Source: Embiotoca jacksoni
Taxonomy: Eukaryota > Chordata > Actinopteri > Embiotocidae
Direction of reading: 5' to 3'
Assembly: GCA_022577435.1 (NCBI GenBank)
Contig: JAKOON010000058.1
Span: 712,001-776,000, forward strand
DNA length: 64,000 bases
The position numbers were made by a program, and so were the translations under genes. Shown here piece by piece: positions 20,639 to 33,395 of this stretch (position 1 is the first letter of the stretch; every line of letters begins with the position of its first letter). The notes beneath the pieces are model-generated. The model ran no database searches and was not told the DNA's origin. It was given only the letters and a program-made list of their open reading frames with translations.

Positions 20639-23600
20639 AGTGGTCCTAAAAAATAGCAACTGGGGAAGCTCCTGTGATAAGACAGAGAGCCCCAGAACAT
20701 CTACAAAATTTACTTTGTGCTTCGAACCGCTGATTCCAAAGTTTCTAAATAAATACAAGTTGTTCGCGGTTAATTTCATTTACAATGTAATGTAAGGTCA
20801 AATAGTTACCACGGGGGCTTTACTTATATAATTGTGTTTGTGTGCGTGCTTAATTTCTTTTATCGGGTAAAGCATGTGGGATACTATTAGGCAAAAACAA
20901 CAACAAAAAAAGTTACAATCCCTTTCTCACTAATGCACCTCAGTCCTGGCAGGAGATGTCCTGAAAAGATGGCACACATTAAAGACGGATTTCAGACAGT
21001 CAAGACAAAGCTGAAGCAAAATGGGAGTACAATTAGCTGCGTTGGCCTTTGTGCACCAATTCTAATTCAAAGTATAGAGGACATTATAATACATTGATTT
21101 TGCTGCTGGAAAACCTTTTAGCTCCTGTTTTTTTTCATTTTCTCAAGCGAATTAATAGTTTACATGGACATCTGTGTCTTTAAGCATGTACTCTGGTTGT
21201 TTGTGCCAGGCATCTAATGCACAACAAAAATGCACCAATGCCCAAGCCACTTAAACTAACCTGCTGCCTTCCTGTCCTCTCGCTTCCACTCTTTGGCTAT
21301 ATTTTTTTTGTGTGTCCACAGGAGTGAACCTTATGCTTCAGCTAATGTCTTTCCCACTTGAACAACAGGGGTCAGCAGCTGCCTAAATACATCACAATTA
21401 CTCTTTATTCAATTAGTGCACTTTGAGACTGCTGCACTGAGCAAGGCCAAACACACACACAAGCAAAATAAATCCCAGCCACACCGAGACTCAACTCTCA
21501 TCTGCATACGGGCCTTGACTTCAAAACAGAAGACCGATACATCCTGTGTGTGAACATAGACGTACACGTACATACACAAGCAGAAAGACGAATTTGGAAC
21601 GAGGCCTTGATGTCAGAATGGAAAGGTTTCTCATTTACAATTGCTGGGAGATATAAACCGTTGTGCCGTAGGAAAATTAAGCTAACACCTCACGTTGGCT
21701 CCATTAGTTCGTTAAAATGCAGCCCCCAGCTGACTTTTTAATATTTACAGCTGATTTGTGTATAATAGAACATTTTATTGAAGGGTCTTTGGGAATCTCT
21801 TCCACCCTGTAGGTACAGGAATTATCTGTTAAAATAGAACCTCCATTTTTTGAAGGTTGCTGAGTGCGACACATTCAATGAAGAGGTTGTCTACAAGCAA
21901 CCTGCAATACCAGACCGCAATTCACCCCTAAGGAATCTTTTGCAGTTGTTGCATCCTGATAGGTGTACACCTCGGGTTCATTTTGAATTGACTAGAGCAG
22001 CGTCAACCGATTGGTATGTGCAGAGACTCCACCGCTGCTGCAGCTACTTTTGGAAAAAAAAATGCTCGACTTCAATGTCATTGTACTTACTTGATTTGTC
22101 CGCCCTTTCACGTGGCTGAGCGTGCGTTAACGTGAGCCGCATTTCCTACACTATTATCACAATTAAGAAAACTGAAGCTGTGAACAATAGTCTGATGGAG
22201 CCAAGCTAGTCTAGTAGAGTAGAACTGATGCAGCATTGTACTTCATTTCTTTTGCATAATATTTAGTAGAGGTGCAGTTCACAATTTTTTGAACAGGTTC
22301 ACCATCAGTGTTACTGGCTATATACATAGTATCATGATAAAATACTAATGTTAAAACTGTATGCCCCTGGCAAAAATATATATATTTTTTTAAGATTCGA
22401 TTTTTTTTTTATTCTAACATAACAAATGTTGGTCCCCAGGAATAGGGTTGGGCTGTGAAGCAATTTTAGTGTTGCAGCCACAAGGATGTTGCAATGTCTT
22501 AAAAAAAAAATCTTGCTTTAACAACTTTTAGGTTGGCAACACTGAGCTGTTGATGTTATCCTAACTCAATGGAACCTGTAGCTGAACTTGTACTGGACCT
22601 AGAGTGTGCTAGACAACAAGGCATGCTAAATATTGTAGAAAGCAAACACAGCTGACAGCTGCAATAAAAAAAAAAAGTTTTGACCTTTTTTCCCTAAAAG
22701 AGAATCTTAAAACCACCACAACAACAACAACAACAACAATAACTCCTTCTAAAATGTCCAGCTAACATTATTAGCTACAGTGGATAATTGCCATTGAGGG
22801 AAGGGGGTGTTGCAAACAGTTTAGTTTAGTCTCTCCACTTTACTAATGTTGAGTCGCGATTAATTGTGTATATGCAAGTTTTCATTGCATTAAGGCTGAG
22901 AAATCCTTTTTCACCTGCCTCCACCACTCCATCACAGCCCCCCCACCCCTCCGACCCCCCTTCATGACTGAAATGGATTCAATGGTTGAAATCAAACCAT
23001 TCAATAGCAGATACAGCCAGCCGGATGATTTATAGGAATACATAAGCTGCCATGAATACGATACGATCTCCGCCAAGGTCAGTCAGATAGCAGAGGGACG
23101 AGAGGACACATGTGCTCAAAGCCGTGCTCACAAATGCAAACGCATGTTTAATATAAACACAGGGAAGTATACACTAGATGTACATCGAGACACGTGCATT
23201 TCATGAGTATTGATTAGAGATCCTGTTATAAATGCACTCACAGGCATTATGTGTATGACTGTGAAGGGAAGAGGGGCAGAGGAAAAGAAAAAAAGAGCGA
23301 GAGGCGGATGTGTAACCGGAGACTTTGGCAGTTTGGTACTTAAGTGCCTGATTCATGGCGGTGCTGTGTAATATCTGGTCTACAACGCGATTTCTGCAAC
23401 ATTACATCACGGGACGATTTTTCAAAACACACCAGAGTGCATCCATCGCCGGCTAGCAGATGATATCATGTTCACAAGACAATTTCGAAGTCATAACATT
23501 ACAATAAAATGCATATGAGTGCATACATCAATGCTGTGAAGATTATCTTATGTAAAATGCTCTCCGAGCTCACTCTCTATGAGGGCTCAAGGACTGTTTG

Positions 23601-24370
23601 GTGACTGTGGTTTAGACTGCAAAGTCCATACGTCATGTGCCAGGGTCAAAATCGTGCATGAACCTATTTCAATTGCTTCACACCATGTAAGCTCTACGCC
23701 ACAACTGACAGAGGTATATATATACAGTGTAATCACTCATAAAAATACATTAAAAAAAATAGGTCAAAATACTGCTGTGCCCGAGTAAGGTTGTGAATTG
23801 TTAAATTAAATTAATAATAACTCTCTATACATATTAGCAGTAGTGAAATGCACAAAGCTGCAGAATTTTAAAATGTATAGCTGGGAAGTAAAACTCATTG
23901 GTTCCAGCCATGAGTAGAGCTCCAAGGCAGTTCACTGATCTTCTGCAAAGCTCTCCTGGAGTTAACAGGCTTTGTGTCTGCTGGGCATCTGTGTTTTCGC
24001 TGGATGCACAAAACAAATGCATAATAGAACAATTGATTGCAGGTTTAGCCTTCACTTCAGTATAGCAAGAGAGTTCTGAATCACTTTTGAAATGCAGCAG
24101 TCTTTTGATAAAAAAAAATGTGATGTTTAGCATTTGCTTGAAAAACATTTTTTGTGCCCCGAGGAGCATGCAATCAAGAAGCAACCCAAGACCGTGAGCA
24201 TACAGGTTCTTTAGTATGGAAATGGTGAATGCATTTAAGTTCAAAAGAAAAACACGGATTGTAACAAAGACAGATTCATTCCAATTTCATCCATTCATTT
24301 TTGTTACAGGGTTTTCCTGTTCAGGATGAAGTTTTAAACTGAGCAAAATAAATGTCAGGTGTGTGTTGTC
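20639..24370. other. Intergenic/5' intronic DNA, no gene found
   Basis: AT-rich sequence with short A and T runs and a (CAA)n tract at 22713-22740. Nothing else could be assigned. Confidence 0.55.
22713..22740. repeat. (CAA)n trinucleotide repeat
   Basis: About nine ACA/CAA units in a row. Confidence 0.9.
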
Positions 24371-24665
24371 TTAAGAAAAAGCACAAAGTCCTGGAGAAGA
24401 ACGAACTGAAACTGTCAGCAATATTGGCATTTCCAAGGTCACTTTTTTATTTTACTTCAATCTAATCATAACTGTAAATTAAAGAGTGAATAACAACCGT
24501 CAGTGAAACTGATGTTATTTAACCTGTTTGAAAAGTCTCAACTGCAGCTCTACCAAATTTGATGTGACACAAATGAATCACAAGAATCATACAACCGATT
24601 TTAGTCAATGAATGGGCCTGGTCACAGTACAGGAATAACGAGACCTCCTGGGTTGAAAGGGTAAA
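24371..24665 (+). mobile_element. TTAA-type MITE, copy B (diverged)
   Basis: Contains AACTGTAAATTAAAGAGT, CTGATGTTATTTAACCTGTT, CTCTACCAAATTTGATG and ATTTTAGTCAATGAATGGGC, as in copy A. The right end (GGGTTGAAAGGGTAAAAG) has lost its TTAA. The left end at TTAA 24371 is a guess. Confidence 0.5.
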
Positions 24666-25115
24666 AGTATATGCATGTGTGTGGTTTTTTTTTCTGTATG
24701 TATGATGAGTATATTAAAAGCAAATAATCTACTTGTTGCTTTCCCCGGTGTCACGCCTGGGACACTGCCAGTGTGTCTGCTACAGCACAGCTACTGCCGT
24801 CTGTCTACATTCAGTTTCTCTTAGATTATTCCCATCAGTGGGCAGTGCTGTAATGATATAACTTTTGTACAGACATGTAACACACCTCACCCTCTTCTTT
24901 GTGCTTCTAGTAGGGGAACATATCCATGCCTTGTGGCAGTTTGGATGACAGAGTCAGATAAACGGTGTCATTTTATCAGCCTCAAACACTTCCATTTCTC
25001 AGAGAGGTTAAAAAAAATACTGCAGCCAAGAAAATCTACAGCAAATAAAAACAACAAAATGCTTTGGCTTGTTTAGGGTAGTATTATGGAAGACACGGCT
25101 GTACTGTACAACCTC

Positions 25116-25459
25116 TTAACCCCGTCCACCCAGATGATCCCACAATCAGCAAGTACCCTATTAAAACATTCAATGAACAGGCTGCCTACTAATACCATGA
25201 GTAAAATGGGTGGAGTATTGTTGCGCTTTATTTCTGTTGCATCAAAATTGGTTGAGTTACATTTGAAAATGTTTAGAATAGCTTTACTAACATCAGAGTT
25301 TACTGACTCATTGTTATAAAGCTATTATGTACTCTCTAATTTACAGTTTTGATTGGGCAGAAGTAAAAATGTATTTTTTTTTTTTACATAAATTGGACTT
25401 AAATTGGGGATGTTTTTTTTTTTTCGAGTGGAAATGATAAAAAACAGCCTGGGGTTTAA
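25116..25459 (-). mobile_element. TTAA-flanked MITE, copy C (inverted)
   Basis: About 344 bp between TTAA (25116-25119) and TTAA (25456-25459). The outer sequences form inverted repeats: AACCTCTTAACCCC at the left and GGGGTTTAAGGGGTT at the right. Read on the minus strand, it matches copy A through AACTGTAAATTAGAGAGT, CCAATTTTGATGCAAC and CCACCCATTTTAC. It carries A/T runs but no transposase. Confidence 0.6.
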
Positions 25460-27653
25460 GGGGTTAATAAATAATGTCTTGCTACCGACTGAGAGCATAT
25501 CTGCCAAATATACTCTGTTTCAAAATACTGCATCTTCCTGTCTCATTCACACAAGCAAATGCCCACATGTACCCACTCATGTACACCCTCACGAAATCTC
25601 AAGATGGTTTCACTTACATTGTATTAGAAGGATTTCAGTACATTATTTGGAAAGAATAACCAACCTGCAAATCTGTAAGTAACGGACTGTTTCCCTTCCT
25701 GCAAGTTCAGCATTAGCTAAAAATATTGTGGACTGATGTGTCTTCAACCTATTTTACGCAGTTAGACGTCCATGTGGATATTAAATGAGTGTACAATGAA
25801 CAAACTAAGAAAGATCATGAGGCCTAAATAAGCCTAATTATTATGAATATTTTATGATCAAAATGCAAACATATGGAAGTTAAGTAACAGTGAATACTGT
25901 AGTTTATTAAAATATGATAAAATATTAGAACCTAATTTAAAAAGAAGTTGGTTAAACTAAGATGAATATACAAAAGAAAAGTAAACATAAAGAGTGAAAG
26001 ACAAAAAAAAGATAGAGAGGAATGGTTTATTTTCATAATGAACTCTCCTGCGGAAAAAAAAAAAAAGTGATAATGGTGAATTGGAAAAGGACAATTAATA
26101 TTTGATTCAAGCAGTCTAAATTCGGTCAGGCTCTTTTATATTGAATGCATGAGAGATAGACAGTGACAGTAATGGACTGAAATGCAGTGGCAGGAGAAGC
26201 AAGATCACAAGACTGGCAGTAAGAAAAGAGATGGGAACAAGAGAAGTCTGGCTCCATTCAAGTGTCCAGAAAATGTTAAGCAAACTTTTGAATTGTCATG
26301 TAACGCACACATTTTTAACCTCACTATAGCTAATGAAGAAAAAAGAAAGAAAGAAAAAAAAAAAAAACATCCTGGCAAATAAAACATCAGCAATACAAAT
26401 GAATCTTTGTTTAAAGATAAAAAAAATGGTGTTAGCCACATTTATCATGAGATTCATCTCACAGCATCAACAAGCATTGATGGCTAATGCAAACAATTTG
26501 CTTGCGAAAGACATCTCCTCAAAGTATGCACTTACTATTCTTATAACAGAATCACCAGATTGTATTAGTCAATTTAAGATAAAAAGCTTTGAACACACCC
26601 CTGACATATTAAAGATGGTTTCGACTTGTTGGCCAATGCTACACAATCAGAGGCAGCGCTATGTCACTAATGAATTAGATTCATCTTTCTGCCTTACTGA
26701 TGAATGCAACTTTAATATTCGTTCTCCTTTTGTTTCCATTTTGGTCTCCACCGACTCTGGAGAAAAAATACCAATCTTTATCTGCTGAGTGCTCAAATGT
26801 GTTAACCAGCTCGCTGCTAACGTTGTCTGTTTAGTGGGTGAATAGTATACATTTGGTTTTGGAGGTTTATTACCTCAACATAGCTTGTTGGGACATTACC
26901 ATAAAATAATAGCCCAAGATGCTGAAGAAACAATAGCAACCTTCTATAGTTTTACCGTTAAAGCTTGATTAATTCACAAAAAGACCCAGAAGTCTGGAAA
27001 ATGGACCAAATACACTTATTCCAGGTTTAAGTTCATGTATTTATCCAGCTAGCTCAGAAATCCTTTATTTGTGATATGAAGTTTTCCTCAGTTAAGTAAA
27101 CAATTCCCTTATTCTGTTATGTTTCAAGTCCTCTATGATTGGTCAATTTGGGGAAAAAAGACGTTGAATTGCTCACAAGCTGCAGCACCAAATAGAGCAA
27201 AGTGTCCTGTGGAAAGAAGCCTAATGGACACACTTTGAGAAAGGTTGAGTAGGACTCTTTCCTCTTCTAGTACTCTCGCAGCTGAAAGCATTGTAATTCA
27301 GGTCATTAACATTATTTTCGATAAATGCAGAACTATTATCTGACATTAAACTAGCATACAGATTAGTCCATGAGGAATGAGCCTCATAAAATGCAATAAA
27401 GCTTTACTTTTTTTCATGAGTAAAATGTATTGACGGGCTGTCCAGATTACTCACATTCATTCATTGATCCATTCACACACACTTAGCTTTGAATTTCTCT
27501 CCATCCTCGTTGATATGTGATATGTTTTATAATTATTAATGAATTACCTATTTGTGTGTGTCGACACTGTTGTGTTACCCTGAAAATGTCTCCGTTATGC
27601 CAAAAATTTACATTTGATTTGACTGGATGAAAGAAGCGAGCGGGAAAGAGAGA

Positions 27654-27699
<46 letters not shown>

Positions 27700-29120
27700 G
27701 GAGGATGACAAACAGTTTCCATCATCGTCCTCGAGGCAAGAGGATGCTGCATACTTACATAAGAATACACACACAAAACACAGCACACATGCATCTCCAC
27801 AAACACAAAGACCTCGGTTTTGTTTGTTTACATGCAGATCAGTAAATGGGGATGGCCTACGGAGCAACGCGTTGTGGGAGGGCATGGCAAACACATTATG
27901 GTATTAGCTTGTAATGACATATTGTTGGTCTGCATGTGTGTTGGTGTGTGTGGGGTCTGAAAATAGACCGTGTGAGAGCAGGGATTGTGTAAATGTCTCT
28001 CATCTCTGGGCCTGCCTATCTCTCATCTTATTTTCTACTGTACTGCACTAGTGCATTTGACAGCAGAGATAGCAGCAAGTGTGTGTGAGAGGAAGCTTGA
28101 GATTGCAGTTGAAATGATAAGCAAGAAGCTGTCATCTTCTGTCTTCCAAACAATTAAAAATAAAACACCCGGATTCTCTCTGGGAAACCGGAGCAAGGCG
28201 AATCTCACAGAGAGGATGTTTCTGACAGGAGGAGCAGATTCTTCTTCCCAAATTATCGCTATCCTGCTGTTTGGCCCGCACATCTCAACGATTGACTTTT
28301 TTCCGTGTTGGTCCAGAAGCAATCAAACAGTTACAGCCTCCAACAATCCCCAATGGCCCCTGTAGTTCTGAATGTTACCTTGGATGTCAATTGCTTGGCT
28401 GTTCTTTTTTTTTTTTTCCACTTCACTAGATTTTCTTCTGAAATAAGAACCAACCACACAACTTTCTGGTTATTTGAGACTACACAAAACCTGGTAACTA
28501 ATTCATATATACTTCGTCAATGCTTTAAATACAGAGAAAACACATTAAAAGTAAATGGCAAAATATATGATATGATGTGATTATATTTCCCCCAAGGTAC
28601 ATCTGGGAATATTTAACGTTGGCTGCTTACAATGTTGCACCACAGTGAACATTTACAGTGTGTTGCTGGAAAGGACTTTTAAGACCTCTGCTTGCATTTA
28701 AAGCCAGAAAGCATATTACAAATTTCAACTGTGGGTGTCAGATGTAACACGAAAACAATCCCGTTACCACACAGAATGAATGGATGATATTATGTTTTTA
28801 TTTTGCTTTGTTCAAAACAGGCATATTAGTCCATATGATATAGGTGGTGTTTTGCCCTCACTGCTGGCTCTCAGCTAGATTCAGGCTGTTCCACCTGGTT
28901 GTTGGGACCCTCCAACACTGCTGGGCTGCGAGGTAATCTCGGCATATACGCATTTTTCACAATCATAATCAATCCAAAATGATGAATGAATTTCTCTGAT
29001 GAACACAAACCCCACATAGAACTTTTTGTATTATTGGAATTTGATACATTTGGTCCAATCACCTTTAACAACTCAAGAAAAGCCATATAATTATTACATT
29101 TTATGCATGTATGCATGGGG
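25460..29120. other. Intergenic/5' intronic DNA, no gene found
   Basis: A-rich purine stretches near 26040-26060 and 26338-26366, and the (GA)n array at 27661-27692. The open frames (151 codons at 26333-26788 and 126 at 27985-28365) have no recognisable domain. Confidence 0.55.
27661..27692. repeat. (GA)16 microsatellite
   Basis: Uninterrupted GA dinucleotides, 32 nt, within a longer purine-rich strand. Confidence 0.97.
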
Positions 29121-29125
29121 TCAAC

Positions 29126-29280
29126 AAGATGTCAGCTAGCTCAGCTGGTGAGTGTCTTTTATGGGCCCGGAAATTGCAGGAGGGTGCAGCAAATCAGGTA
29201 CCTAATTTAGAGACACTAGCCCATGCCTGAAATCAGCTCTGTACCTTCTCTGCATATTATCAGGTAACCAATACAGAAAC
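29126..29280 (+). mobile_element. Possible tRNA-derived SINE head
   Basis: TAGCTCAGCTGG near 29140 fits the RNA polymerase III A box of tRNAs, and the next bases resemble a tRNA D-loop/anticodon region. No good B box follows and the tail is undefined, so this is at best a decayed SINE or tRNA pseudogene. Confidence 0.3.
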
Positions 29281-29599
29281 AACAACAAAAAAAAAAATGG
29301 GTATTTTCATTTGCAGTTAGTATTCTCCAAAAAAGATGCTGGAATTAAACGTACTGTGTGTCAAAGATAAGACTGTAATGTGCAGAACTTTTTGTTGTAA
29401 AGATGCAAATACAAAATTACCTATAATAAAGTACCATAATTGGATTGCACCAATTGTTTGTACATCCATCATTAAGTTTTAGCATAAAGTCCAACTTGGT
29501 TGTTTCATACATTTGTATTAGCTCCTGTTAGTATTTTCTCTACAATGCAATCACTGATGGTAACAATTTAGATTTTTATATTGCTTTGTTTTCCTGCCA

Positions 29600-29835
29600 T
29601 GGGTGCCCTCTTCTAATTAGCATATGACCCAGTAATTACCACCATTTCTTTAAAATGTATAGTTATTATGTAGTAATTAATGGTCAGTCATTTACTTTGT
29701 ATCCCCAGGGGGTTTAAGTCAGAACATAATATTGACAGCTACACCAATAGCCAGAGCTCAGCATTTACAGCCATCAACATGACGGGCCATTACTAATTAT
29801 GCAAGAGGTATTTCACTTCATTATTTCCAGAGTAC
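29600..29835. promoter_or_regulatory. Candidate conserved non-coding element
   Basis: A stretch without simple repeats carrying clustered homeodomain/POU-like words: TCTAATTAGCATATG, AGTAATTACC, AGTAATTAAT and TACTAATTATGCAAGA. This is the look of developmental enhancers in gene deserts, but conservation cannot be tested here. Confidence 0.25.
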
Positions 29836-31758
29836 CCCTCAACTTCCTTTTTCTCTTCTTTCTCACATACGTGATCTAAATTACCATACATCGTATGTTT
29901 GATTCATCCAACGACTCCTGACCTCCTCCCTACACTGTCTAAATGTTTATAATCTGTCACCGGATTTCCTTCTTTGAATCGGGTCGTTACGGCCCAGATG
30001 CCAAAGAGCACCTTGCACATGTCTGAGACACTGGTGGCCTTTGACATAAAGGCAGTATATGACCCCTTTTTTACTTCCTACATTGTAATGCTGGTAACCT
30101 GAAGACTCTATGTTCATACTGAGCATAGCTCTAATGGTTTTCAGGATTATGGCCCCTTACTTATTTATTGTTGGTTTATTGGCATCGATAAGAACATTCA
30201 GTAACATCTTATTTTTTTAGTCCTGCATTTCACAGCTTATTTGCTGTATACTTTCCTCAGAGTTCTCTTACACATTAGGTGTTATTTAACTGTAAATTAA
30301 AAGGCTATATTTTGAAGACAGTCCAGTGAGATTTGGTACTAATTCAAGGGTAAGTGAGGAAGTGTTGATTGCTGTAGGTTTCACAAAATTTGTTCTCTCC
30401 GGGAAACTCCGATAGACACTGACATCCTTTTATAAAATATTTTTGACTTTTCACATATCATTTTATAGCATTCTCGAAAAGTTTCATTGTAATCCGAATC
30501 AACATTTTTAAGTCATATTCGATAATAATAATGATTTACAGCTAAGTATTGGCTCGATTTTAGGCAAATTGTGAGGGATGCTTTTAGGAGATAAACTGGA
30601 GTCCGGATGAGTTGTTCATAATGTTGTAGAGAGTAAAATCAGACGTACTTTGGAAAATACATCATCCAAAATGGAAAGTCTGTAAATTGAGGAGTGCACG
30701 GTGCTGTACTGATGCTTAACTTCAGAAGCTCTAAAACATGCAGGAAGAATTTCCCAAAACTTTATTTTTATCGTAAAAATTTTTTTTATGTGATTTGCTA
30801 AATTGATCCATAGCTTCTCTTGTCATTTTATCTGTTGTGCATTATTTTCCACATCCTTGTGTACAGTACAGGTCTAATACAGAAAGGCTGACATCCACAA
30901 CAACTGATGGCATGCATCAACATATATAAACTGTTAATGCCTTTATAGAGCAGCAGCTAAATCGATCAAACTTTAAACATCCTTTCATTTTGTAAATTGA
31001 ATCATAAATGGCAGTGAGCTGAAAGCTGACACATCAAGCTTTGTTTTCATACGGAACCAGATATAAAACCTGTCTTTGTGTCCTTTGTAACACCAGATAT
31101 TTCTGTGTCTTTTGATGTATAGCATGGCTTACAGACAGTTTATATATTAAGTTACACTAAAGCGTATTCAGCATTGTCAACAGCACCATGAAAACCCAAC
31201 ATTAAGAAGCTCTTAGCAGCCTATATTTTGTAAAATATGAGCACATTCAAACAAATACTCTTTGAAAATGCTCTTAAGTTCTAAGATCAACTCCGAAAAC
31301 AAGGCCCAGATGGTTGGTATTTTTTTTAAAAAAAGGTAGTAAAACTATCTGAGGTACTTCCATCCAAATGTCTAAAATATGAATGAAAATGTGGAGTCAA
31401 AATACAACAAAGTCTGTGTTTAAAGAAACTGTGGACCAGGGGAGCTGCTCCAAATGTATCTTACATCTTGCTGTTACTAAATAAAGACTTTTTACATCAT
31501 TGTTTTCCCCCCTGTGAGTCCGGCTGGAGGATGTACTTCAGACACGGTCAAGTTTGTAACAGACTACGGTAACTACTAGTCCCAAACCAGCCCACTGAGA
31601 TGTTTACTTCATGGAATAAAAAGCTGACTTGACCTTGTAATTTTCAGCCGAGATGCTCAATAAGAAATGAGATACAGAGCGAGAGAGAAGAGGGAGGAAC
31701 ACAGAGAGACAGGTAGGACTGTAGCGTGCAAGCAGTCTGTCGCAGGGGAGAGTGTATT
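29836..31758. other. Intergenic/5' intronic DNA, no gene found
   Basis: AT-rich sequence without recognisable coding frames or repeats, apart from short T and A runs near 30779-30787 and 31319-31335. Confidence 0.55.

Positions 31759-31819
<61 letters not shown>
31759..31819. repeat. (GT)n microsatellite
   Basis: About 30 GT units with one C interruption near the start. It accounts for the V/C-repeat and H/T-repeat open frames on the two strands. Confidence 0.97.
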
Positions 31820-31820
<1 letters not shown>

Positions 31821-32279
31821 TGTCTGTGTGGGGGGACTGGGTTAAATAATTTACTCTCATCCAAACATGAGCACACTCTTTCATTATTTACACAGAGCGT
31901 TTTTAAAACACAATCGCACACATACAAATGCCAAATTTAATGTATTCTGTAAGAAAATTTTAAGAAATGGTTGGTAAACCCAAAGAAAGAAAGAAAGGTG
32001 AATCACAGCGAGAGACCTGCCTCGCAGGAGAAAGCAGGCAAGCTATGTGGCGAAAATATTAAACTTGAATAAACCTTTCTCTCACTGTTTACCACTGTTT
32101 ACCTTGTCCCATCGTGTCATAGCAATAAAAATAGTTGAGCACTTTGAAGGGAACAGAGGTGGGGAAGGCAGGAAGGAGGGAAGGTTGTCGTCGGGTCAAC
32201 TGCTGTTTTCCAGCACTGTTTGTCCCCACAGCAAATATTACATGAGCATTAACTTTTTAAATATAATCCCCGAGTTTAT

Positions 32280-32470
32280 TTGGCTGTACAGAGATACCTG
32301 TCCAAGGTGCCCTTGAGCAAAGACTCTGGAGCTGCCCTGCCTGCTCCACTGAAGCAGCTCAGAGGCTCAAAGCAGCCAAGTGAGGTTGAACTAGGCAGCT
32401 CCCAGGTGTCAGTGTGTGCTGAATTGTATGAATGTCAAGTAGACTTCTGCTGGAAATTAAAACATGAATA
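32280..32470 (+). mobile_element. SINE-like fragment
   Basis: CCAAGGTGCCCTTGAGCAAA, followed by a C/T/G-rich CTGCC-CTGCTCC section and later GTGTCAGTGTGTGCTGAATT, resembles the conserved domain and tail of common fish tRNA-SINEs (compare GGTGCCCTTGAGCAAGGCAC). The ends cannot be fixed. Confidence 0.55.
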
Positions 32471-32505
32471 TATCTATGATACAAAAACATATTTATAAGG
32501 ATATT

Positions 32506-32520
32506 GGGGGGGGGGGGGGG
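32506..32520. repeat. 15-nt G run
   Basis: Fifteen consecutive G directly after the SINE-like fragment. It could form intramolecular or intermolecular quadruplex structures. Confidence 0.95.
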
Positions 32521-33242
32521 ACAGCTGCATTTTAAAAAATGCTGGAAAATTTGTAATTAAATGTGTTAAAAAAAACACAGCTGGAAAAGGAGTTACATCA
32601 ATACATATATATTCAAGACAACATACAAAATATAAATCATTTTTGTTTTAAGTAAACTTTTTTTTGTAAATGTGGGCACTTTTAGTCTTGTGGGCAGTAG
32701 CAAATATAGAGAATGGTTACAATAGACCATGTGTGGTTAAGATTAAAGATTGGTTTCAGAGGCTTCATTCATGATAGGATGTAAAGGGCGGATATTTCTG
32801 GATTTAGAACGATTTTATAAACGGATTACAGCATTTCTAAATTTCCTACAGTATTGTACTTCATGACAAAAACAAGAGGATAAAATAATGTGGATACAAT
32901 GGCAAAAACACAGGTATATAGCACCAGCATAAAAAGAAACGCCATTCAGAAACTATTCGAAATCTGAGTAACTAAGTAAATTAATAAGAGTAACTGGACA
33001 ATGAAAAGACGCATTTCCCAAACCCATCCTCTATTTGGGTGACCGACCCAGATAGATTAAGAGCCACTCAGGTAGTCTCTCGGTTTCATTTTATATAGGT
33101 ATGTATGTATGCGTGTATCGGTTACATTAGAGCGCCTCTTTTTCATTGTTTTTAAACTTACACATACCATATATCCGAGTTGTGTGCGCTGCAGTAACTG
33201 AGGACTGGAGACTCTCTCTATGCACAGCCACCTCGCTAGTGT

Positions 33243-33395
33243 GTACTGATAGCCTGCCTGTGATGTGTTCTGGGAACGCGGGTGAATTGTAGTGTCTACC
33301 AATAGCCAATATGTCAGCTGTTTAGGGAACATTGGTGAATTGCAGCGTCTACCAATAGCATGCATATCCGGAGTTTAGGGAACATTGAATGATAG
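33243..33395. repeat. Short tandem repeat, about 54-bp unit
   Basis: GGGAAC...GGTGAATTGTAGTGTCTACC plus AATAG (from 33272) is repeated as GGGAACATTGGTGAATTGCA plus GCGTCTACCAATAG (from 33325). Partial units precede (TACTGATAGCCTGCC...) and follow (GGGAACATTGAATGATAG). There are two good and two partial units. Confidence 0.8.

Noticed and set aside
22713..22740. CRISPR-like regular repeat
   Set aside because: Simple CAA repeat without spacers; no CRISPR array anywhere in the window.
23834..24244. 136-codon open frame on -
   Set aside because: No domain or splice context; low-complexity F/L-rich stretches.
26333..26788. 151-codon open frame on +
   Set aside because: Starts in a poly-lysine (A-rich) run, low complexity at the N-terminus and no family resemblance.
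31604..31940. V/C- and H/T-repeat frames
   Set aside because: Translations of a GT/CA microsatellite.
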